From: a virus | Length of the DNA stretch: 27,933 bases | Virus record (IMG/VR): IMGVR_UViG_3300011115_000123 | Coordinates: 1-27,933 of that record | Direction: 5' to 3' (one strand) | Shown: piece by piece, positions 18,006-26,545 of the stretch | Position numbering within the stretch: position 1 is the stretch's first letter | Layout: every line of letters starts with the position of its first letter | Translations under genes and position numbers: made by a program | The notes under the pieces: generated by a model | Told to the model about the DNA's origin: nothing | Database searches by the model: none | What the model saw: only the letters and a program-made list of their open reading frames with translations

Positions 18006-19612
18006 TATTCAACCCTTCCTGTTGCGGGATTGTAGGTCGGAATTTGACCTTTGCCCGCTTTGGTTGAGGCATTGTTCATACCCGTTCGAATGGCGTCTCT
18101 AAACCTAGACATTGCGCCTCTAAACGCATCGGGAGACTGCGCTGTTGATGCTTCTGTCAATGCGGCTGTGGCTTTAGTTCCTTCAATCTCAGAAAGCGCA
18201 CCACTTCCCTTCATAAGTTGAACGGCCTCAAGGAAAGCGCCACCCTTAACTTGGTCATACAGGGCTTTGAAGTCAGCACCTTGCGTGCCGCCTTGGAATG
18301 GCTTGTATTCAAATGGTATGGTTGTGCCAACAACGTCTTTTAAACCTTTGTGTTCAGGAATGAGAACATTGCCTTGTGTATCTTTTAGGCCAATCATTTG
18401 GTTAATTGAGCCAAGCAAAGTTTTACCTTGTTGCATCACTTGCGGCAATGCTTCTGCCGCTTTCTGTTGGTCTTTCAATTGAGCAACTTGCAACTCTTGT
18501 TGGGCTTTTGGTGACAAAGCATTTGCCAAGGCTTGATTAGGCGACACTGGAGGAGCAACGGGGGGCGCAACGGGGGGCGCAACGGGAGGAGCAACGGGTC
18601 TAGCTTGCATAGGTGCTTGCGCAACGGGCTGTGTAGCGGGTTGTGCAAGGGGTTGAGCCATAGGCGGTGCATTGGGTCTTGGTGCGTTTACATTTGGCAC
18701 GCCTCCCGCTTTCATTCCAGTATTGAAATAAAGATCAGTTGCACTAATGCCAATCCTTGCCGCATCATTAGCAATAGTGGCCTTCTGATTTGCACTCAAA
18801 CCATCAAATGCACGGTCAGAAATATCACGCTCTTGTTTCAATCTTGCCTTAGTATTTGCATCAACTTCTGTCAATCTCGCTTGAGTATCTGCACTAACTG
18901 CGGGCACTAATAAGGAGAAGTCTTTACCGCCATCCGCACTAAACGCTTTCAAACTAGCGGGCGTAAATGAGGCGGGGTTAACATTACCAAAAGGAGACTT
19001 TGCATCAGCAGAAAACAACTTGGCGTATGTTGTTGGGCTAAATGCCGATTCACCTTCTTTAAGAACCAAAGGCGCTTTAGGAGCAAGTTGACCCATGTAC
19101 ATAGTCATGGCTTGTTGTTGCATACCAGGCGTTTTAAACTCGCCAATCATTGACGGATCAATTGTCCCCGCTGCTCTTGCGGGCATAGCGGGCATGGTCA
19201 TCGCCTTTTGTTGGTCAGGCATCATCTGCGCAAATGTTGGCGCAAGGTTTGGATTATCTTCAAAATCCCTTGCCGTTGGCTCTTGCTTCATTTCGGGCGT
19301 AGCCGCTTGGCCTTGCAAGCCTTGAATCAATCGTTGAATGTCAGAGGATGTATCAGCACGGTATTGCTCACCCAATGCTTTTTGCTCTGATTTCAAACCC
19401 TCTTGATTCTTGTTTGACAAGTACATTTGAAGCACTTTAGCCAAACCTTGAACGGGGCTAATTGGGGCTTGGATGCCTTGGTATGAACCCGCTTGAACAG
19501 GCTCAAATGCTTGTTGTTGAAGAATCTCAGCCATTTTTTGGCGTCGATCCAACTCTTGTTGTTGCAACTGATAAGGGTTGGCAACATTAAATTGTTCGTA
19601 TTGATTAGCCAT
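18005..19612 (-). CDS. Virion protein with Gln-rich N-terminus and Pro-rich hinge
   Basis: The 535-aa protein begins MANQYEQFNVANPYQLQQQE and has a Gln/Met-rich helical first half, a proline-rich hinge (res 310-359, with the unit VAPP repeated) and a conserved C-terminal part, LYDQVKGGAFLEAVQLMKGS, then GALSEIEGTKATAALTEAST and RFRDAIRTGMNNA. The C-terminal pattern QVKGGAFLEA...KG...SEIEG..AT.A occurs in podophage internal-protein neighbourhoods as I remember them. It is likely a partner of the 679-aa protein in the ejectosome (inference). Four bases separate it from the repeat protein gene. Confidence 0.75.
   Translation of the reverse strand: MANQYEQFNVANPYQLQQQELDRRQKMAEILQQQAFEPVQAGSYQGIQAPISPVQGLAKVLQMYLSNKNQEGLKSEQKALGEQYRADTSSDIQRLIQGLQGQAATPEMKQEPTARDFEDNPNLAPTFAQMMPDQQKAMTMPAMPARAAGTIDPSMIGEFKTPGMQQQAMTMYMGQLAPKAPLVLKEGESAFSPTTYAKLFSADAKSPFGNVNPASFTPASLKAFSADGGKDFSLLVPAVSADTQARLTEVDANTKARLKQERDISDRAFDGLSANQKATIANDAARIGISATDLYFNTGMKAGGVPNVNAPRPNAPPMAQPLAQPATQPVAQAPMQARPVAPPVAPPVAPPVAPPVSPNQALANALSPKAQQELQVAQLKDQQKAAEALPQVMQQGKTLLGSINQMIGLKDTQGNVLIPEHKGLKDVVGTTIPFEYKPFQGGTQGADFKALYDQVKGGAFLEAVQLMKGSGALSEIEGTKATAALTEASTAQSPDAFRGAMSRFRDAIRTGMNNASTKAGKGQIPTYNPATGRVE
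18545..18595. repeat. Short tandem repeat coding (VAPP)n
   Basis: A 12-bp unit (plus strand type GGCGCAACGGGG / GGAGCAACGGGA) is repeated about four times and encodes residues 340-356 of the 535-aa virion protein. It forms the core of its proline-rich hinge and is a site where unit number could vary. Confidence 0.8.
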
Positions 19613-19616
19613 GTTT

Positions 19617-22600
19617 TTACCCGTTCAATAAACCGTAATTGACCATTTTGTAACCGCTTGGGTGCGTTACGACAGCTTCAGGCATGACTTTCTCAGCCTC
19701 ATCTGCCATTACACCTTGTTGACGTTTGCCAAAGATGTCATATTCATAAAGACCGATGCCAAGTTTGTGAGTGCCAATGCGCTCAATGTTTGACTTGAGT
19801 TTGCGGTCAGAGAACATTAAAGGAGCTGCCGCACCCGCAAGGCTAAACAAACCGCTTGTTGCGGCATTAGCACCAGATTGTTGGATGCCATAGTTTTGCA
19901 TATTAGCCGCACCTTGCGCTTGCGCACCCGCAAACACGGGGGCGGGGGCAATATTCGTTGGGTTGTAACCTTGGAACTGAGGCATTTGCAATTGTGAGCC
20001 ACTCATCAAGCCCGTGATTTCATTCAAAGGTTGATTACGCAATGTGAGTTGGGCTTGCAGAGCTTGCAAAGCCGCATTGTTACTAAACTGCGAACTTCCA
20101 AGGTTTTGGTTGTATTGCTGAAGCACTGCGGCATTAGCCAATTGTTGTTGTTGCGCGGCAGTGGCTTGATTTTGAGCAAGTGCTTGGTTTTGCGCTGATT
20201 GCGTCCCCATGCCTTGTTGATAGTTTTGAGCCGCAGCCGCATTTGCAAGTTGTTGGCTTGTTACGTTCTGACCAAAGTTCTGTGCAAGTGCTTGGTTTTG
20301 AGCCTGTTGTGTAGCCAACGCATTGTTGAAATTCTGCTGTGTAGCTTGATTTCCAAGTTGCTGATTAGTCACGTTTTGACCAAAGTTTTGGGCAACGGCA
20401 GCGTTTGCTAATTGTTGATTGGTCACGTTTTGACCAAAGTTTTGCGCAGTAGCTTGATTTGCCAACTGTTGATTAGTTACGTTTTGACCAAAATTCTGTG
20501 CAGCCGCTTGATTTTGAGCCGCTTGCGTTCCCATACCTTGTTGGTAATTCTGACCAATTGCGGCATTGTAGGCTTGCTGATTTTGCAAGTTTTGACCAAA
20601 GTTCTGACCAACTGCCGCATTAAATGCTTGTTGTTGGGCTAATCCTTGCGCTGAATTCTGCGCAATGGCTTGGTTTTGAGCTTGTTGATTTTGCAGATTT
20701 GCACCAAATCCTGACAATTGGGCTTGATTGGCAAATTGTGCATTACTTTGTGCTTGACCGTATTGTTGCGCTTGAGCTTGGTTTGCAGCCGCTTGTTGTT
20801 GCAGTGCCGCATTTTGATTTTGCGCAAGTGCAGCATTTGCCGCATTAGATGCGGTCATGCCCTGACCAAAGTTTTGAGCCACGGAAGCATTAGCGGCATT
20901 TTGAGCAGTTATGCCTTGACCAAAGTTTTGACCAACTGCGGTATTTTGCGCTTGTTGAGCCGCTAATCCCTGACCAAAGTTTTGACCAATAGCCGCATTT
21001 GTTGCATTGGATGCCGCCAAACCTTGCCCAAAATTCTGACCAACAGCAGCATTTGCCGCATTTTGAGCAGCCAAACTTTGACCAAAATTTTGAGTAATAG
21101 CTTGGTTTTCAGCTTGTTGTGACGACATCCCTTGACCGTAATTCTGCGCAACAGCTTGATTGGCAGCTTGCTGAGACGTCATGCCTTGACCATAGTTTTG
21201 GGCAATGGCTTGATTAGCGGCTTGCTGAGAATTCATTGCCTGACCATAGTTCTGAGCAATAGCCGCGTTTGCGGCTTGTTGCGCTGCTAAACCTTGACCA
21301 AAGTTTTGTGCAACCGCTGAGTTTGCAGCATTTTGTGCCGTTATTCCTTGACCAAAATTTTGTGCAACGGATTGATTTGCCAATTGTTGCGCATTTAGTG
21401 CTTGACCGTAATTTTGAGCAATTGCTTGGTTGCCAGCTTGTTGGTTTTGCAAATTAACGCCAAAACTTGCCAACTGCGCTTGATTACCAAATTGACCTGA
21501 TTGCAACTGTTGGTTAAAACCTTGACCTTGAGCCGCGTTCTGTGCTTGTTGAGCCGCCAAAGCATTGCCAAAGTTTTGTTGTATGCCCGTGTTCCCAAAT
21601 TGACCCGCAGCCAAGGCTTGACTAAAGCCCTGTTGATTTGCCGCAGTATCCAAACCAATTCCTTGCAAAGCCGCTTGGGTCAACAAGTCATTTTGTTGTT
21701 GGCTTTGATCTAACATTGCATTTTTATATGCTTCACCACCCGCCACTAAACCTTGGTTTGCCAAGTTTTGAGCATTTAACCTTTGTTGACGTTCCAATTG
21801 AGGCGCAAGCCGTGACATGATTGCCGCTTGTCCCGTAGTACCCGCATTGACGGGCATTTGGGCAACATTTCTCAAATCTAATTGATTGTTGGCTAGATAA
21901 TTATTGGCGTTTAAGTTTTGATTGATTTGACCAATGTTTCCAAGGGATTGTTGCAAATTGACGCCTTGAACGCCTCCTTGTGCCAATCCATATTGAGAGG
22001 GGTTTATGCCGCCCGCCAAACCGTATTGGTTTGCGGCAACATTTCCTTGAGCCAAACCGTACTTATCTGCCGCAACATCTCCTTTTGCTAAACCAAATTG
22101 ATTACCCGCAACATTTCCTTGAGCCTGACCGTATTGATCGCCTGTAACATTTCCTTGTGCTAAACCATACTGATTAGCTCCAACATCACCTTGAGCTAAA
22201 CCAAATTGCGTCCCTGAAACATTACCTTGAGCTAAACCGTATTGATTTGCCGCAGCGGTATTTGCGGCTGATCCAAATTGACCACCCGTTAGATTACCTT
22301 GAGCCAATCCGTATTGATTTGCCCCGACATTGCCTTGAGATAACCCAAATTGATTTGCACCAATTGATGAGGCAGAGCCATAACCGCCCAAATCAGGGCC
22401 ACCTTGAACAGCGCCATAATTGCCATAACTTTGTTGCAAAGTTGGGCCTGTTACGCCACCCGTTGCCGTTCCACCTTGGAAATTACCTCTAGCAGTACCA
22501 CCGTACACACCGCCAACAGCTTGACCACCTTGGAAATTAGCGTTAGCTTGTGGATTGGCAACAGAGCCTTGTGCCGTACCACTAGCAACAGAACCTTGTG

Positions 22601-23102
22601 CTAAACCATTGGCGACAGAACCAAGTGCTTGACCGCTTTGTGCATTTCCCGTGGCCGTTCCACCCGTGACATTACCAACCGCTTGAGTGCCTGTAAAACC
22701 ACCCGTGGCTGATCCCATTCCTGTTAGATCAGGCGCACCCGCTATTTTTCCCGAATCAGCAAGTGAGAAAATTCCCAACGGGCCTGTATATTTGTATGGC
22801 GTGCTAAGAATGTTTGATGCACTTGCAAGAGCTTGTTCACCAAGGTTCGACATTCCACTTTGAACTCGTTGTTGTGATTCCAACGTGTTTTGTGCCGTTG
22901 GGGTCAAATTTTGAGTAATTGTGGGTTGATTTGTAACGGGATCAAACGTAACGGTTTGACCACCCAACGGGCCAACAATGTTGGGGTTGTTTAAATAACC
23001 TTGCGTAATCGCTGTATCTTTGTTTGCTACGCCTTGGGCAGTAGCGGCAGCCGCATAATCAGGCGTTGCGGGTGCGGAGGGTTGAGGGCATAAGAAAGCC
23101 AT
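19617..23102 (-). CDS. Giant Gln/Asn-rich repeat virion protein with S74 chaperone tail
   Basis: The 1161-aa protein has: a conserved-type N-terminus (MAFLCPQPSAPATPDYAAAA, res 1-20); imperfect Gly/Ala/Val repeats of about 9 aa (138-220); ten 12-aa repeats of the ANQYGLAQGNVx type (249-368); a linker; 29 uninterrupted 18-aa repeats of the ANxAVAQNFGQGxTAQQA type (503-1024); and a C-terminal Peptidase_S74-like segment (SDRKLKSNI..., 1097-1161) with QGVMADEAEKVMPEAV and MVNYGLL. S74 domains are intramolecular chaperones that trimerise fibres and then cut themselves off before a Ser. The S74 part here is short (about 65 aa). The protein is probably a trimeric long structural element or ejection protein; which one is not decided. 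Confidence 0.85.
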   Translation of the reverse strand: MAFLCPQPSAPATPDYAAAATAQGVANKDTAITQGYLNNPNIVGPLGGQTVTFDPVTNQPTITQNLTPTAQNTLESQQRVQSGMSNLGEQALASASNILSTPYKYTGPLGIFSLADSGKIAGAPDLTGMGSATGGFTGTQAVGNVTGGTATGNAQSGQALGSVANGLAQGSVASGTAQGSVANPQANANFQGGQAVGGVYGGTARGNFQGGTATGGVTGPTLQQSYGNYGAVQGGPDLGGYGSASSIGANQFGLSQGNVGANQYGLAQGNLTGGQFGSAANTAAANQYGLAQGNVSGTQFGLAQGDVGANQYGLAQGNVTGDQYGQAQGNVAGNQFGLAKGDVAADKYGLAQGNVAANQYGLAGGINPSQYGLAQGGVQGVNLQQSLGNIGQINQNLNANNYLANNQLDLRNVAQMPVNAGTTGQAAIMSRLAPQLERQQRLNAQNLANQGLVAGGEAYKNAMLDQSQQQNDLLTQAALQGIGLDTAANQQGFSQALAAGQFGNTGIQQNFGNALAAQQAQNAAQGQGFNQQLQSGQFGNQAQLASFGVNLQNQQAGNQAIAQNYGQALNAQQLANQSVAQNFGQGITAQNAANSAVAQNFGQGLAAQQAANAAIAQNYGQAMNSQQAANQAIAQNYGQGMTSQQAANQAVAQNYGQGMSSQQAENQAITQNFGQSLAAQNAANAAVGQNFGQGLAASNATNAAIGQNFGQGLAAQQAQNTAVGQNFGQGITAQNAANASVAQNFGQGMTASNAANAALAQNQNAALQQQAAANQAQAQQYGQAQSNAQFANQAQLSGFGANLQNQQAQNQAIAQNSAQGLAQQQAFNAAVGQNFGQNLQNQQAYNAAIGQNYQQGMGTQAAQNQAAAQNFGQNVTNQQLANQATAQNFGQNVTNQQLANAAVAQNFGQNVTNQQLGNQATQQNFNNALATQQAQNQALAQNFGQNVTSQQLANAAAAQNYQQGMGTQSAQNQALAQNQATAAQQQQLANAAVLQQYNQNLGSSQFSNNAALQALQAQLTLRNQPLNEITGLMSGSQLQMPQFQGYNPTNIAPAPVFAGAQAQGAANMQNYGIQQSGANAATSGLFSLAGAAAPLMFSDRKLKSNIERIGTHKLGIGLYEYDIFGKRQQGVMADEAEKVMPEAVVTHPSGYKMVNYGLLNG
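20031..21596. repeat. 29 tandem 54-bp coding repeats (18-aa units)
   Basis: Residues 503-1024 of the 1161-aa protein divide into exactly 29 units of 18 residues without a single insertion or deletion. The consensus is (A)-N-x-A-V/I-A/G-Q-N-F/Y-G-Q-G/N-x-T/A-x-Q-Q/N-A/L. Units differ in many codons, so they are old rather than freshly duplicated. They give a period-54 pattern on the DNA. Confidence 0.92.
21963..22358. repeat. 36-bp coding repeats (12-aa units)
   Basis: Residues 249-368 of the same protein form ten 12-aa units of the type A/G-N-Q-Y/F-G-L-A-Q-G-N-V-x, followed by one unit shortened by a residue (369-380). One unit (273-284) has decayed to GGQFGSAANTAA. Confidence 0.88.
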
Positions 23103-23104
23103 GT

Positions 23105-23542
23105 TTATTCCTTAAATTCGTATGTTTCGCCTGATGGCTCATAGTTTGCTCTTTGCAGCAAAACGCTCAAATCTTGATTTTTCTTGTGGCTAATCATTAT
23201 TTGGTGGACACCATTGACTTTGAGCATTTGCCCCGCTAACTTGAGCAGTTTGCAAATTCCAAGACCGCCCCGATGCTCAGGCAGTAAATAATAGAAAACG
23301 TCTAGTGCTTGCATTGCGCCATAAAAAGGCGATCTAAACACCATAAACCCCGCATGACCCGCTAGTTCACCCGCTTCGGTGCGCAAAGTAAAGTATGCAA
23401 AATTGCCCGTTCTTTCTAGTTCAATCATGCCACCCAAATCGCTTTTTAAGTTGGCATTACCATAAAGTTCAGTCCAATGCTTCCCAATAAGCACCACGGC
23501 CTCGGCTGAAACATCTGCAAATCTCTCCATCTTTGCGTTCAT
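23105..23542 (-). CDS. GNAT-family acetyltransferase
   Basis: From ATG 23542 the 145-aa protein has GHAGFMVFRSPFYGAMQALD with VFYYLLPEHRGGLGICKLLK: the beta-strand followed by the R-G-G-L-G acetyl-CoA loop of GNAT motif A, then QMLKVNGVHQIMISHK and a C-terminal NYEPSGETYEF strand. The substrate is unknown. Small GNATs inserted among head-tail genes are frequent in environmental phages and may modify a virion or host protein (inference). Its start overlaps the upstream gp10-like stop by ATGA; the longer frame to 23587 is not used. Confidence 0.87.
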   Translation of the reverse strand: MNAKMERFADVSAEAVVLIGKHWTELYGNANLKSDLGGMIELERTGNFAYFTLRTEAGELAGHAGFMVFRSPFYGAMQALDVFYYLLPEHRGGLGICKLLKLAGQMLKVNGVHQIMISHKKNQDLSVLLQRANYEPSGETYEFKE

Positions 23543-25083
23543 ATGCCAGCCCATCCTTGTTGGAACACCACATCGGTTGAAGCCCACTCAATTTGCAAGC
23601 CCTGTGAGGCCGATTTTAGTTGAATTCCCGCGCAGTAGCCAATGCCCGTAACGCCTTGCCAATTGTTTGTGATAATTGTGCCACCCGCCCATAATGAGTT
23701 ATCCCACACAGATGTGTCCCACAAGCCATAAGTCGTTGGGCTGAAATTTAAACTTCCCGTTGTATCCGAAACGTCAAAATCGACATTCATGCCAACCAAA
23801 ATGGCGGGAGTGCCATCCGTAAAAATAGATGGTCTTGCCCGTGTAAAGTATTTCTTTACACCACGGCTTTCATAATAATTGAACGCTTGCAAAGCAATAG
23901 CATTGATGTCGTTTATGTCATCGGTGTAGCCATCCCATGCCAAACCGACAAAACCATTGCCGCCAAAATAAGGATCATCGTTAAATGTTTCCCAACAGTT
24001 AGCGCCCCATCCCGTGAATCTTGTCCATGACTTTGTAATGGTATTCATTACAAATTGCTCTTGTACACCCGCGCCAACAGGCACATTGATCCACAAAGCA
24101 TTGTTTTTGGCGTGATAAAGCAAAGCCCAACCAAATGAGTTTTGATAAAGTGTTGTTGCTTGAGTAATAGCGCCTTGAATCTTGTCGGACAAATTTACCC
24201 TAGGGTCAAGTCGGCTTGATTGCAACGCTGAAGCCAATGGCAACAAACCGTCCAAACTCAAAATCAATAGGTCGCCACCATACTTGTACAAACAACGCCT
24301 AGAAACGGGCGCTCCTAGCTTCCAAACGCCCGCCAAAGCCCATGTGCTTGCGGATGCGGGGTCTGTGCCTCGATAAACAATAATCTCGCCCTGTGACGTT
24401 ACAAACACAAGGTTGTCGTCCACGCCATAACCCGCGTCAATTGTCCATGCGCTAACGGAAACAATGTAGCCACCCATTCGGGCAATGGAACTCAAGTCCA
24501 AAACCTCGGCAGCGCCACCAACCGAATTGGTTGGCAAATACCATGCTTTTAGGCTTTCTTTTTCAACAAACCACACACGGTTTTTAAACAACGTCACATT
24601 GTTAAATTTGTTTGTGGTTACGCCCGTGATTGCAATTGGTGAGCTTGATGCGTTAATACTTGCCCAAGTTGTGCCGTTGTACAGTAATGGGTCATCAACG
24701 CCATTGCAAGCATAGAGGAAACTTCCTCCCGCAGTTGTGACGTTAATATGCTCAAAACGGCTATTGGTTAACCCCGTCTTTTCAGCCGCACCAACAGCGC
24801 CTTGCGTTGTGCAATTGTATATTTTGCCGTTAGCAATACCAAACAATTTGCTTACAGTGCCCGTTTCATACGCCATTAGCGTTTCAACTTGACCCGTGAT
24901 CCCCGTTGACCATTTGGTATATCCACCGCGCAAGTTCACACTTGACACCGTTGGAAAGAAATTGGTCATTGTCACCGCATCGGTTGGTGACATATTTGCC
25001 AATGAATCACGGACATTCCAACCCCCAACGGGCGCGGGAATACTCGCTACGTTAGCGGCAGTCCTTTGGGCAATTTTTGGCAT
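23539..25083 (-). CDS. Head-completion / DNA-stabilisation protein (P22 gp10-like)
   Basis: The 514-aa beta-rich protein starts MPKIAQRTAANVASIPAPVG then GWNVRDSLANMSPTDAVTMT, with NFFPTVSSVNLRGGYTKW and many short WD-like strands (VETLMAYETGTVSKLFGIA, RVWFVEKESLKAWYLP, VFVTSQGEIIVYRGTDP), as in the propeller-like packaged-DNA stabilisation proteins of short-tailed phages. It should close the portal channel and carry the tail needle or fibres. The order gp4-like then gp10-like is the usual podophage order. The start overlaps the upstream stop by TAATG. Confidence 0.82.
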   Translation of the reverse strand: MPKIAQRTAANVASIPAPVGGWNVRDSLANMSPTDAVTMTNFFPTVSSVNLRGGYTKWSTGITGQVETLMAYETGTVSKLFGIANGKIYNCTTQGAVGAAEKTGLTNSRFEHINVTTAGGSFLYACNGVDDPLLYNGTTWASINASSSPIAITGVTTNKFNNVTLFKNRVWFVEKESLKAWYLPTNSVGGAAEVLDLSSIARMGGYIVSVSAWTIDAGYGVDDNLVFVTSQGEIIVYRGTDPASASTWALAGVWKLGAPVSRRCLYKYGGDLLILSLDGLLPLASALQSSRLDPRVNLSDKIQGAITQATTLYQNSFGWALLYHAKNNALWINVPVGAGVQEQFVMNTITKSWTRFTGWGANCWETFNDDPYFGGNGFVGLAWDGYTDDINDINAIALQAFNYYESRGVKKYFTRARPSIFTDGTPAILVGMNVDFDVSDTTGSLNFSPTTYGLWDTSVWDNSLWAGGTIITNNWQGVTGIGYCAGIQLKSASQGLQIEWASTDVVFQQGWAGI

Positions 25084-25994
25084 TACGGTGATGCCCCATA
25101 ACCACTATCGGGGATATTGTCGTATCCCACTAAAATTGTCCCTGGCCTTGGCGCAAACGACAGGTTAGCCGCAGACATATCCAAAGCAATTGCCGCTTCC
25201 ATTTCTTCCAAATAGTTGCGATACATTGCCGTTGTGTCAAAACCTTTAGCCTCAAAATATTTGAGCTTTGTGCAAAGAACCATCAAACGGTCGGGATAAA
25301 TGCAAGTATCGGTGTCAACCGTGAACGATGTTTTTGGAATATCCGTGGCACTATTTGCCCAAGAATTTGAACGGTATTCGTAACCCAAAAACTCAGCGTT
25401 AGAAAAACCTGGCCATATTTGGAAATACTTGCTAAACAAACGCCACCGAATCCGTGGGCCTGTGGCAATGTAACCCGATAGCAACCACTCCCATTGTTGG
25501 GCATCTTCAGGGCCGAGCATTTCCCAATGCTTGTCCTTGTCCCACATTGTTCTTGGGATGATGGCCTCATAGTCGCTAGGAAACGCATACTTCATTTTTT
25601 GGAAGTACACGGTTGCGCTAGTTCCCGCAGCGGTTGTTTTTCTATCAATAGTGACAGATGTACCCGAGTCCACCGTTTGAATAAAAGTGTTTTGGTCAAT
25701 CCCCGTGCCAACCACCATGTAAGTGCTATCCAAACCCGTTGTGGATGGAATACCCGTAATCGTTGTTCCACTACTACTCCATGTGCCTGTAGTGGTTAAA
25801 TATTCGGTGTAGAACTGCTTTTGCTTTGTAAGCGTTCGCCAAGGGTGTTTGCGCAAGAATTCGTATCCACTTGCGTTCATTAACGCAAGAATTTGGATAA
25901 CGTCTTGATTAGTATTTCCAGCAACACTTGTCGGTGTTGTCACGCCTAATTCATTGGTAACTTGCTGCACTAACTGAAGCATAGTGCTAGACAT
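25083..25994 (-). CDS. Head-to-tail adaptor (P22 gp4 / tubular-A-like)
   Basis: The 303-aa protein starts MSSTMLQLVQQVTNELGVTT with a helical N-terminus (QDVIQILALMNASGYEFLRK, HPWRTLTKQ) followed by an inserted beta domain (TWSSSGTTITGIPSTTGLDS), FPSDYEAIIPRTMWDKDKHW, and the C-terminal helical part LMVLCTKLKYFEAKGFDTTA with EEMEAAIALD. The helix bundle with P.Dyexxi..t.WD....W.m.Gp is typical of the first ring attached to the portal in short-tailed phages. It precedes the gp10-like gene, as expected. Confidence 0.83.
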   Translation of the reverse strand: MSSTMLQLVQQVTNELGVTTPTSVAGNTNQDVIQILALMNASGYEFLRKHPWRTLTKQKQFYTEYLTTTGTWSSSGTTITGIPSTTGLDSTYMVVGTGIDQNTFIQTVDSGTSVTIDRKTTAAGTSATVYFQKMKYAFPSDYEAIIPRTMWDKDKHWEMLGPEDAQQWEWLLSGYIATGPRIRWRLFSKYFQIWPGFSNAEFLGYEYRSNSWANSATDIPKTSFTVDTDTCIYPDRLMVLCTKLKYFEAKGFDTTAMYRNYLEEMEAAIALDMSAANLSFAPRPGTILVGYDNIPDSGYGASP

Positions 25995-25997
25995 AAT

Positions 25998-26528
25998 TTA
26001 GACCTCTTTTTTAGGGCGGCCTCGTGTTTTTTCAGACAACAAGGCTTTCATTTGCTCTTGCAATTCTTTCAACTCAGAACGGGTTTGCTCTAATTCAAAT
26101 GAACTTTCACTTTGATTGCGACGCAAAAGATATGCTCTTGCCTTTTCACGCAATCCAACAGCGCCCATCCCAACGCGCTGCAATTGAGCATCACTTGCCG
26201 TAGCAACTTGCTCAACTGTTTGAAACTTTAGAATTTGCAGTTCAGCCATCTGACTGTCTGTAAATTCTTCAGGGCGATCTAGATGCCAATTTTGCAAAGT
26301 TGTGCCAATGATCGGCCCACCTTCTGAGTTTTGCATTTGATAGTGCAGCCATTGACGGGGAAAGCGCTCTTTATGGTCATCACGAACAGGTTGTTCAATG
26401 ATGTTGTACTTATCGCCTGGAACCATAATTCGCACAAACGGGGTGTCTTTGTACGGTGCTTTATCAAATGTATAAAACTCAACGTGCAGATGCGTATCTG
26501 CGTTTGCAATATCGGAATCTAGTGCCAT
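25998..26528 (-). CDS. Conserved phage structural-region protein, unknown (176 aa)
   Basis: The protein begins MALDSDIANADTHLHVEFYT and contains KDTPFVRIMVPGDKYNIIEQ, RFPRQWLHYQMQNSEGGPII, ILKFQTVEQVATASDAQLQR with VGMGAVGLREKARAYLLR and a C-terminal coiled coil ending RGRPKKEV. I recognise this from many uncultured phages between capsid and adaptor genes. The middle ASDAQLQRVGMGAxGLREKA resembles a helix-hairpin-helix-like segment, and the basic tail could bind DNA. A head-filling or scaffold-related role is inferred only from its place. Confidence 0.82.
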   Translation of the reverse strand: MALDSDIANADTHLHVEFYTFDKAPYKDTPFVRIMVPGDKYNIIEQPVRDDHKERFPRQWLHYQMQNSEGGPIIGTTLQNWHLDRPEEFTDSQMAELQILKFQTVEQVATASDAQLQRVGMGAVGLREKARAYLLRRNQSESSFELEQTRSELKELQEQMKALLSEKTRGRPKKEV

Positions 26529-26545
26529 TTTTTATCCTGTGGGGA

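Noticed and set aside
20199-21820. Many short plus-strand frames rich in Leu/Val/Thr opposite the repeat protein
   Set aside because: They are mirror images of the coding repeats (Gln/Asn/Ala codons read on the other strand) with no start signals.
19617-23102. Regularly spaced repeats resembling a CRISPR array
   Set aside because: The 54-bp and 36-bp periods are coding repeats in one open frame, with degenerate units and no identical repeats separated by unique spacers.
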